NCBI GenBank assembly: GCA_947479475.1
Contig: CANJZW010000019.1
Location: forward strand, 1-60,220
Length of the DNA stretch: 60,220 nucleotides
Reading direction: 5' to 3'
Source of the DNA: Chthoniobacteraceae bacterium
Lineage (GTDB): Bacteria; Verrucomicrobiota; Verrucomicrobiia; Chthoniobacterales; Chthoniobacteraceae
Below, piece after piece: positions 53,499-60,220 of the stretch. The notes under the pieces are model-generated. The model ran no database searches. It was not told the DNA's origin and saw nothing but the letters and a program-made list of their open reading frames with translations. The position numbers and the translations under genes are program-made. Positions within the stretch are counted from its first letter, which is position 1. Every line of letters begins with the position of its first letter.

Positions 53499-55598
53499 AT
53501 GAAATACGCCCCCCTTTTGATTGCCTTTCTGCTGAGCTCTACAGCAATCACTCACGCTGAAGACATCCGCCTTCAGGCACCCAAAGAACTTAACGGCTAT
53601 TTTCCCTTCAGCCCTCCAAGTTCACTCCACGAATGGGATACAAGAAAAGATTATGTGCGGCGCCAGATTCTGGTCGCTGAGGGCTTGTGGCCGATGCCTA
53701 CCAAAACCCCGCTTAATCCGGTGATTCACGGCAAAATTGAGCGGGATGGCTACACCGTTGAAAAGGTCTATTTTGAAAGCACGCCGGGCTTCTTTGTCAC
53801 AGGCAGCCTTTACAGGCCTAAAAACCCAAAGGGCAAAGTACCCGGAGTCCTGTTTGCTCACGGTCACTGGCAGGATGCACGCCTAACGTTGGCGACAGAT
53901 GAAAAGGTGCGGCAGGAAATAGCCATCGGAGCTGAACGCTTCGAAAAAGGGGGACGAAGCATCTTCCAGTCGCTCTGCGTTCAACTTGCCAGAATGGGCT
54001 GCGTGGTCTGGCAGTGGGACATGTTAAGCGATTCTGACAGCGTCCAAATCCCTCGGGAGATCGTCCATACTTTTGCCAAACAGCGGCCCGAGATGAACAC
54101 CACCGAAAACTGGGGCCTCTACAGTCCCCAGGCGGAGGCGCACGCCCAAAGCATCATGGGACTGCAAACGTGGAACGCGGTGCGCAGCCTTGATTTCCTA
54201 CTCAGCCTTCCGGAAGTCGATCCAGAACGCACCGCCATCACGGGCGCGAGCGGAGGCGGAACGCAAACAATGCTCCTTGCCGCCATCGATGACCGCATCA
54301 AGCTTTCCTTCCCTTGCGTGATGGTAAGCACTGCCATGCAAGGTGGCTGCACCTGTGAAAACGCCAGCCTGCTGCGCGTAAACACCGGCAACATAGAATT
54401 CGCCGGTCTCTTCGCCCCAAAACCCCAGGGCATGAACACTGCCAACGACTGGACAAAGGAACTGTCGTCCAAAGGATTCCCAGAACTCCAAAAGCTCTAT
54501 GAAATCCAGGGCGCCAAAGACAAGGTGTTTCTACTTCGCGGAGAACACTTCCTGCACAACTACAACGGAGTCACTCGCAGCGCGTTTTACACCTTCGTCA
54601 ACAACCACTTCAAACTCGGCCTCCACTCGCCCGTCATTGAACAAGACTATGAACCCCTCACGCGCGAACAGCTTACCGTTTGGGATGAAAAACATCCCGC
54701 CCCCAAGGCCGGCGACCCCGCTTTTGAGCGCGCCCTGCTCAAATGGTTCACCGACGACTCCAACCACCAACTCCTGCCCAGCACCGCCACCTCCGCCGGA
54801 CTTCAGAACGTCCTACGACCTGCCCTCGAAGTGATCATCGGCCGCTCTTACGAAAATGCAGGCGAAGTGGAATGGAGTCTCAAAGAAAAAAAGGACCTCG
54901 GCGACACTCTGGAGATGACGGGAAGTCTCCTTAATAAAACCCATAACGAAGAGGTATCGGCCGTCTGGCTCTTCCCCAAAACGTGGAACGGCCGTGCCAT
55001 TGTATGGCTGGATGACACCGGGAAGTCCGCAGTCCAACACCCGGAGGTAAAGCGACTTCTAAAATCCGGCGCGGCGGTTCTGGGTGTCGACCTTTTGCGT
55101 CAGGGGGGCGAACCTCTCACGCAGGCTCCTATCTCCAAAAACCCACGCGAATTTGCGGGGTTCACCCATGGCTATAACCACGCCTTGTTCGCCCAACGCA
55201 CCCATGACGTGCTCACCATTGTGCGGTTTTTACGCACAACGAAAGTGGGCAATCATCCCTCCCCCTCAATGGTGTCCGTGGCAGCCTGGGGCAAAACAGG
55301 GCCCATTCTGGCCGCCGCACGCGCCCTCGCAGGCGAGGCCGTTGACCGGGCTGCCCTCGATACGGAAGGGTTTCGATTCGGCCAAATCCTCGACTATCGA
55401 AACCCCATGTTTTTACCAGCCGCCGCCAAGTATCTCGATCTTCCCGGCATGCTCGCACTCAACGCGCCTCATTCCCTCTGGATCGCGGGCGAAACCAATA
55501 AACCGGCGGTTTTAGGTGCCAAGTTCAATGAAATTGTTTCCTTTTCCGGGGAGCAAAAAAACAAACAATCCGCGGCCGTTGACTGGCTCCTGAAATAA
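53499..55598 (+). CDS. Exported alpha/beta hydrolase (acetyl-xylan-esterase-like)
   Basis: The 699-residue protein has a signal peptide (MKYAPLLIAFLLSSTAITHA), which sets the start at 53499. The hydrolase core shows GVLFAHGHWQDARL, WQWDMLSDSDS and the nucleophile elbow TGASGGGTQTM, followed by a possible oxyanion region. The second half repeats an alpha/beta hydrolase-like layout (VSAVWLFPKTWNGRAIVWLDD; GAAVLGVDLL; WGKTGPILAAARAL) but lacks a clear Ser elbow. It resembles large esterase-like proteins of PVC bacteria. Substrate unknown; sugar-ester cleavage is inferred from the family. Confidence 0.85.
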   Translation: MKYAPLLIAFLLSSTAITHAEDIRLQAPKELNGYFPFSPPSSLHEWDTRKDYVRRQILVAEGLWPMPTKTPLNPVIHGKIERDGYTVEKVYFESTPGFFVTGSLYRPKNPKGKVPGVLFAHGHWQDARLTLATDEKVRQEIAIGAERFEKGGRSIFQSLCVQLARMGCVVWQWDMLSDSDSVQIPREIVHTFAKQRPEMNTTENWGLYSPQAEAHAQSIMGLQTWNAVRSLDFLLSLPEVDPERTAITGASGGGTQTMLLAAIDDRIKLSFPCVMVSTAMQGGCTCENASLLRVNTGNIEFAGLFAPKPQGMNTANDWTKELSSKGFPELQKLYEIQGAKDKVFLLRGEHFLHNYNGVTRSAFYTFVNNHFKLGLHSPVIEQDYEPLTREQLTVWDEKHPAPKAGDPAFERALLKWFTDDSNHQLLPSTATSAGLQNVLRPALEVIIGRSYENAGEVEWSLKEKKDLGDTLEMTGSLLNKTHNEEVSAVWLFPKTWNGRAIVWLDDTGKSAVQHPEVKRLLKSGAAVLGVDLLRQGGEPLTQAPISKNPREFAGFTHGYNHALFAQRTHDVLTIVRFLRTTKVGNHPSPSMVSVAAWGKTGPILAAARALAGEAVDRAALDTEGFRFGQILDYRNPMFLPAAAKYLDLPGMLALNAPHSLWIAGETNKPAVLGAKFNEIVSFSGEQKNKQSAAVDWLLK

Positions 55599-55693
55599 AT
55601 CCACCCCACGACTGCCGCTCCTTTGGGCAATGTTTTGGCCAGTGTCATGCCAGCCCGCGTAGCGCCCGTCAAAGACGTGCCCCCTTTTGCTAA

Positions 55694-56857
55694 TCAACGA
55701 CCCGGCGTGGCCGGGTAACCTTTCCAGAGCCATTCCAATGCCTGAGGCAGAATCTGCGCCCGGGCATTGCCGATGCCATGCCCAGCGTTGAGACAGTAAA
55801 CGTACTGATAGTGGTATCCCTTTGCCTTCAGCTCTTTTGCCGTACGGTTGTTCGCATCCACCCAGTCGTGCATCTCGTCACGCATGATATTTGGATTGAG
55901 CGAGTCGCGGTCACCAACGGCCATCCAGATTCGAAGCGGTTTCGGTGTGCTTTCGGGAATGAGCTTTTTGTGAAAGCCCCACGCGCCGTCTGGCGTCTCG
56001 GGGTTGAACGGCCACTGCTGGTTCACGAAGGTGCCTGAAAGCGTCAGCACGCGATGGTAAAGTTCCGGGTGATACCAGGCCATGATCAACGCCGCAGATC
56101 CTCCCGAACTGGTTCCCATAGTCGCGCGTCCCTCTGGATCTTTGGTAAGTTTCAGTTCGTAATTTTTCTCCACGAGAGGCAACACCTCATTTTCAATAAA
56201 TTCAGCGTACAAGCCGGACATCGTATCGTATTCCCGTCCCCGTTCGTGTCCCTGCGCATCGCCGCCGCCGCTGGAGATCATGATTGCGACCATGGCCGGC
56301 ACCCGTTTCTGCGCAATCAAGTTGTCGAGGACATGGGCGAAGTTCATGTCGGGCTTACCCATTCCAGGGCCGTCATGGGTGACGATAAATGGCGCGGCGC
56401 TCCCGGGAACGTACTGCGCTGGAATGTAAACCGTCACAGTGCGTTTGTAGTCCACCGGATGCGTCTCAACGATCAATGTCTTGGGATTATTTGGGTCAAC
56501 TGTTCCGAAGACATCCCTGGCAATCCCAGGGTTGAAGAGTTTGCACTCCTTTGAGTCCATGCTGAACTGCTGTACCTTTCCCTGCGGCACTCCGTCCACA
56601 ACCTTCAATTCAGGCGCGGGAACATACTCGGGCCCAACTAAAAAATCGCCATCCGTATCGGTGGGCGGGTTGGCACCAGGTTTTCCATCAAGCCGCGTAA
56701 AAGGCGGGGAACCGGGTGCATCAAACGGGCGAGTCGGAGGCTGCGGACGCTCGGGCTTTTTCGCCACGGGCGGTTCCTTGTCGGCAGCAAAAACGGGAAG
56801 CGACAGAGCCATTGAGGCATTGAGGCATAATACCAGGGCGTTGCGGAAATATTTCAT
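55694..56857 (-). CDS. Exported esterase (enterochelin-esterase/feruloyl-esterase-like)
   Basis: The 387-residue protein has a signal peptide (1-24), a Pro-rich spacer (KKPERPQPPTRPFDAPG) and a putative-esterase (PF00756-type) domain. Visible are TVTVYIPAQYVPG, IVTHDGPGMG, the nucleophile elbow MGTSSGGSAALIMAWYHPELY and a late His in LNAGHGIGNARAQILPQALEWLW. These enzymes hydrolyse esters of carbohydrates, siderophores or phenolic acids. It converges with the upstream hydrolase gene and is divergent from the Fn3-like gene. Confidence 0.88.
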   Translation of the reverse strand: MKYFRNALVLCLNASMALSLPVFAADKEPPVAKKPERPQPPTRPFDAPGSPPFTRLDGKPGANPPTDTDGDFLVGPEYVPAPELKVVDGVPQGKVQQFSMDSKECKLFNPGIARDVFGTVDPNNPKTLIVETHPVDYKRTVTVYIPAQYVPGSAAPFIVTHDGPGMGKPDMNFAHVLDNLIAQKRVPAMVAIMISSGGGDAQGHERGREYDTMSGLYAEFIENEVLPLVEKNYELKLTKDPEGRATMGTSSGGSAALIMAWYHPELYHRVLTLSGTFVNQQWPFNPETPDGAWGFHKKLIPESTPKPLRIWMAVGDRDSLNPNIMRDEMHDWVDANNRTAKELKAKGYHYQYVYCLNAGHGIGNARAQILPQALEWLWKGYPATPGR

Positions 56858-57090
56858 GGGGTGGAAAAAGGGGTGTCCTGGATGTTCTACTTCGCTTCAC
56901 GCTTTCGCAAGGCTTTGAAAATGGGAACGAGTAACCCGGACACTCCAAGTACAGGCGGAGTTCACCCGCAAATTTCGCACATGAAATCGATTTGACGACG
57001 CCCATCACTTCCTCAAGAAGTCCCGCCCCCCGAATCTTGATCAAAAAAACAGTTGCCTAAGCGGTTGTCACACTTGGAATTCCTGATTCA

Positions 57091-57456
57091 ATGCGACACA
57101 TTCTCATGAATCTGAAGCTTAAAACCTCAGTCCGGACTCTTTCGGCGCTGCTTCTTTCCTTCCCCTCCTCTGCATTTTGCGAAACTCCTCTGCGCCCCTC
57201 TCCAATTGATCTTCATTCAACAAAGGAGATCTACCACGAGGGCTGGATTAATCTTAATCAATGCGGGTTCGAGCGCATCCACCTTAAAACCGGCGAGAGC
57301 CGAAAAGTGGCGATGAAGATTCCCGCCAATGAGCTTGAATTGTTCAACCGCCAAGGTCGGCGCGTGGTTGAACCCGGCGCGTTCAAAGTCATGTTCGGCA
57401 TTGGTTCGGAAGACATTCGCCTTACTGGCGCATTCGAGGTTCGACCGCAAAAATAA
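57091..57456 (+). CDS. Signal peptide plus stand-alone GH3-type Fn3-like domain
   Basis: The 121-residue product has a signal peptide (about 1-30). A single domain follows whose end reads GRRVVEPGAFKVMFGIGSEDIRLTGAFEV, the pattern of the fibronectin-III-like C-terminal domain of family 3 beta-glucosidases. No catalytic GH3 barrel lies upstream or downstream. It may be an orphan domain made on purpose or a fusion left after deletion of the catalytic part. The start could also be at 57106. The next gene starts about 75 bases later. Confidence 0.75.
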   Translation: MRHILMNLKLKTSVRTLSALLLSFPSSAFCETPLRPSPIDLHSTKEIYHEGWINLNQCGFERIHLKTGESRKVAMKIPANELELFNRQGRRVVEPGAFKVMFGIGSEDIRLTGAFEVRPQK

Positions 57457-57530
57457 CAGCGCCCACCATTTTCACCACCAAGCCGCTCCAGTTCGGATGC
57501 TCTCGCATCACCCCTTAGATGCCCCCAAAG

Positions 57531-60074
57531 ATGAAAAAACTGCCCCTCCTATTTGCACTTGGCCTTTTGTTTCTGGCCATCACTTCTTTGAAAGCCACGG
57601 TCGAAGACGACTACAAGGAATTAGTGGCCGGGGTTCCGGAGGTGGTCCTCAAGGGAACGGCTGGATCCATCGCCATCCAGGGACGCCTCGCCGTTTCTAT
57701 GGTGAGCTCACAAAAGCGGGAGGTCGTTGCTGGCGCCGGTTATGCTGGGGACCAGCCCGGAGGAGGACGGATCGTCGCGCTTGCTCATACGGGGCTTCTC
57801 AGCGCACCAACGGGCCCCTGGACAAAAAACGTTCTCACGTGGGCCGCGCGCAGAGCAAATGCGAGCGTCATGTTAATCGGCGCTACTGAAAAGGAAGTAA
57901 ACGTTCCGGGACTCACGTTCGTAGCACCTCCTAAAAAGACCGATGTCAAAACGGCTCCGGTCCATGTGGATTTAATCGTCGCCAACGTCCACAATGCGAC
58001 GTTTGTGCCGATGGAGGCCTTTATCCTAGCGCATCTCAAACGCGGCGGCGGATTGGTGCTCATGGCGACACCCTGGGCCGCCTCAAAGGAGGCCCTCGCC
58101 GCGGCACAGCGACTTTTGGAGGGCGCGGGACTCGCCTATATTTCCTCCGGTCCAAGCGATACGACGTTTCCTATCCAGCCAGTTTATTCACTTTATTCGA
58201 ACGCCTTGTCCGCAATCGATTCACTGCTTGCCGAGGAGTCTGGAAAACTAAAATTGAGTTTACCGGACAGGCAACATTGTTGCGCAACGCTCGAAGCCTG
58301 CATCGATGCGAAAGTGTTGTGCGAAACTCTAAAAACCCAGCTTAACAACCTCCATTTTGCCAAAGGGTGGGTCACGATCGACAAGGAGCATATCCTTCGC
58401 AAGGCAAACCGACCCCTCGACGCGATGATTGCACGCTATCAAAATCTGATATTGCAGACACTTCCCCCAGAACGCATTCCGCCACACCCCTCGGCCGTCG
58501 ATTATCCGGGCGCCGCAGGAGAGGGCCCTGCCATCACACGCTCGATCAGTTTTAATGCGACAACCGGGCCGGATAAATTTGTTAACCACGGTGAAAAAAC
58601 GCGAATCTCCACCGGCCTTTACGCACGCCCGGGCGTCCCCTTCCAAGTGAAACTCCCAGCAGGCGCCACAAACGCGGGGCTTCAGCTCGAGGTGGGCATC
58701 CACACCGATGCCAACTGGCCTCTCGCCAACTGGCGGAGGTTCCCTCAAATCTCAAGGTCATTTCCTCTCACGGCGCCCCAAACGGCCGCTGCCAACGCCT
58801 TTGGCGGACTTATCAGCATTCTTGTGCCCGCGAATGGTTCAGCGGGAATTGTGACTGCCGTTTTTAGCGGAGCTGTTGAAGCGCCTGTCTTCACCCTCGG
58901 AAAAACAACGGAAGCCGACTGGAATTCTCGGATCAAGAACGCGCCCGGCGCTTGGGGCTATATTGAGACGCCGAAATGGACGGGCTATTTCCCCTCGGAT
59001 TTTCTTAGAACCCTGACGCATCCCGAACCGATCGCAAAGTACTGGCAAAATGTCGTCGACATCTCTGACACTATTTTGGGCTACACCGCCTGGCGCAAAC
59101 GAGGGGAGTCGATGCTTGTGGACCGCGATATTGTGGTGGGATATGGGCACGCAGGGTACCCGGTGATGATGGCGTATGGCGCTGAATCTGTTGAAAATCA
59201 AACAGCGCTTGCCATCCGGGGACCGGAGAAAGGTGACTGGGGCTTTCTGCACGAACTCGGCCACACTTTTCAAGACAGCTGGGATGGCAACTACGGCATC
59301 GCAAGCCATGGCGAGGTTGATGTGAACCTCGTTCCGGCACTGGTCCTTTCCCTCATTCATCATCGAACGTCTTGGGATAACAACTCACACAGCACCTTCG
59401 ACGCCAAAACGCGCATCGCGGATTTTCAAAAATGGAACGCGCTCCCCGAGGCGGAACGGACCTGGCCCAAAGCTTGCAAAATGAGCGTAGCCTACGACTT
59501 CTACTTTACGCTCGCAGAATGTTTTGGATGGACGCTGTATCAAAAAGTTTTCAGCCGCTGGATGAACTGGCTGCAAAAGCCAGGAACCGACGCAGCACTC
59601 GACGCACTCGATGCCAAAAGTCCGAATGCCAAACGCGACCGCTTTTTCCTATTGTTCTGCCAGGAGTCAGGAAAAAATCTTCTTCCGCATTTCCAGCGGT
59701 ATGGGCTGGGAACGGACGAATACGCAATCAGCCCTCAGGTGATTGCCCAGGTCGCGAACCTGCCCATTTGGAGCGGAAACCAGCCCGTCACGGCTCTGGA
59801 GGGTCCTGAGGAGATTCAACTCAGTGCGAAGATGGCAGACGGAGAAACCATCGCCACGTTTCGCGCAATCGACCCGGACCCAGGCACCGTGTTCAGCTAC
59901 CGAATCATATCCGGCAACGAGAAGGGTGTCTTTGAATTGGACGCGCGAACAGGCCGGCTTTGTGTGCAAAGAAAGGGGGCGCCCCTGTCTGCCGGCACGC
60001 TTGGTATCGAGGTTCAAGACAACTGCATCCCGCTTAGCACGCGACAGACAATCTGCCGCGTCCTGTTACGCTAG
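57531..60074 (+). CDS. Exported M60-like zinc metallopeptidase with cadherin-like tail
   Basis: The 847-residue protein has a signal peptide (KKLPLLFALGLLFLAITS). Residues about 480-720 form an M60-like (gluzincin) domain with His574-Glu-Leu-Gly-His578 in FLHELGHTFQDSW and a downstream Glu (SHGEVDVNLVPALVL). M60 enzymes such as enhancin and SslE cleave mucin-type O-glycoproteins. The last about 90 residues resemble a cadherin domain (ATFRAIDPDPGTVFSYRII...FELDARTGRL). An ATG at 57519 is an alternative start. The stop codon coincides with the start of a possible IS end. Confidence 0.88.
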   Translation: MKKLPLLFALGLLFLAITSLKATVEDDYKELVAGVPEVVLKGTAGSIAIQGRLAVSMVSSQKREVVAGAGYAGDQPGGGRIVALAHTGLLSAPTGPWTKNVLTWAARRANASVMLIGATEKEVNVPGLTFVAPPKKTDVKTAPVHVDLIVANVHNATFVPMEAFILAHLKRGGGLVLMATPWAASKEALAAAQRLLEGAGLAYISSGPSDTTFPIQPVYSLYSNALSAIDSLLAEESGKLKLSLPDRQHCCATLEACIDAKVLCETLKTQLNNLHFAKGWVTIDKEHILRKANRPLDAMIARYQNLILQTLPPERIPPHPSAVDYPGAAGEGPAITRSISFNATTGPDKFVNHGEKTRISTGLYARPGVPFQVKLPAGATNAGLQLEVGIHTDANWPLANWRRFPQISRSFPLTAPQTAAANAFGGLISILVPANGSAGIVTAVFSGAVEAPVFTLGKTTEADWNSRIKNAPGAWGYIETPKWTGYFPSDFLRTLTHPEPIAKYWQNVVDISDTILGYTAWRKRGESMLVDRDIVVGYGHAGYPVMMAYGAESVENQTALAIRGPEKGDWGFLHELGHTFQDSWDGNYGIASHGEVDVNLVPALVLSLIHHRTSWDNNSHSTFDAKTRIADFQKWNALPEAERTWPKACKMSVAYDFYFTLAECFGWTLYQKVFSRWMNWLQKPGTDAALDALDAKSPNAKRDRFFLLFCQESGKNLLPHFQRYGLGTDEYAISPQVIAQVANLPIWSGNQPVTALEGPEEIQLSAKMADGETIATFRAIDPDPGTVFSYRIISGNEKGVFELDARTGRLCVQRKGAPLSAGTLGIEVQDNCIPLSTRQTICRVLLR

Positions 60075-60220
60075 AGCCTGTCCGTGATTTGTGAACCATT
60101 TAATAGCCAGCGCCTTACCGTCTAAAAAAAGAGGGCGTGACACACGAATTTCGCTGCCATGCCCAAAATTGGTGGGTTATGATTGAGTTACAACGCTTAA
60201 CCAGAACCACCAATGAGCAA
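60074..60220 (+). mobile_element. Possible left end of an insertion sequence (partial)
   Basis: Directly at the M60 stop the sequence reads GAGCCTGTCCGTGATTTGTG, which looks like the terminal inverted repeat of several IS groups. A hairpin, ATTGGTGG (60168-60175) with CCACCAAT (60207-60214), overlaps an ATG at 60213 that could start a transposase. The right end is outside the window, so the call is tentative. Confidence 0.35.
60213..60220 (+). CDS. Possible start of a CDS cut by the window end
   Basis: ATGAGCAA at the last bases could start a protein beginning Met-Ser-Asn/Lys, consistent with a transposase of the putative IS. Only eight bases are visible, so nothing more can be said. Confidence 0.2.

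Overview
This window looks like part of a chromosome from the PVC superphylum, most likely Verrucomicrobiota and less likely Planctomycetota. The taxonomic call is inference. It rests on two clusters of 'planctomycete-type' secreted proteins (DUF1549/DUF1553 proteins with haem-type CxxCH motifs, Tat-exported DUF1501 proteins, a PPC-domain protein, a WD40 protein with an N-terminal cytochrome-like motif), a DUF5069 protein, a formylglycine sulfatase and several large secreted Ig/FecR/M60 proteins, mixed with ordinary single-copy housekeeping genes. The DNA is GC-rich by eye. No rRNA, tRNA or CRISPR array was found.

Layout. 1-7 kb: 3' part of a PPIase lipoprotein gene, a DEAD-box RNA helicase, an exported glutathione peroxidase and a large metzincin-type metalloprotease with Ig domains. 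7.1-11.9 kb (minus strand): a membrane protein, the rpsO-pnp pair with a strong terminator and a leader hairpin between them, and a Tat-exported Gfo/Idh/MocA oxidoreductase. 12.1-14.9 kb (plus): an MGDG-synthase-like glycosyltransferase, a YggS-type PLP protein, a DUF971 protein and a small envelope protein. 15.4-24.8 kb (plus): a tightly packed six-gene block (DUF1549/1553, PPC protein, cytochrome-motif/coiled-coil/WD40 protein, DUF1501, amidohydrolase, DUF5069), several joints overlapping or only a few bases apart. 25-28 kb: a DedA/VTT membrane protein, gene debris and a CYTH-CHAD polyphosphate-type protein whose composition differs from its neighbours.

28-34 kb (minus): a dense operon tcdA - TPR lipoprotein - RsbU-type phosphatase - grpE - dnaJ - rsmE, with ATGA overlaps at two joints. 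34.2-38.5 kb: a Dabb protein, aspartokinase, a divergent aldo/keto reductase, and the coupled pair sufE-like/tatD. 38.6-41.8 kb: a 1070-residue FecR-domain protein with internal repeats. 42-48.6 kb: a sulfatase divergent from a second DUF1501 + cytochrome/DUF1549/DUF1553 pair. 48.8-50.1 kb: a compact arsenic-type operon (arsR, DUF6428, thioredoxin-type arsC) with a palindrome over the likely promoter and no transporter in view. 50.7-60.2 kb: an NHL protein, a truncated exported-protein gene lying in frame with an Rpn-family nuclease gene that carries eight 12-bp repeats, two secreted esterase-like hydrolases, a stand-alone GH3-type Fn3-like domain with a signal peptide, an M60-like metallopeptidase, and what may be the left end of an insertion sequence.

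How the genes relate. The secreted DUF1549/DUF1501/sulfatase/esterase/M60 content suggests breakdown or remodelling of complex (possibly sulfated) polymers at the cell surface, but the biochemical role of the DUF1549/DUF1553/DUF1501 proteins is not established. The most promising poorly described systems are the six-gene block at 15.4-24.8 kb, including a WD40 protein with a long coiled coil placed inside the repeats, and the phosphatase-grpE translational coupling.
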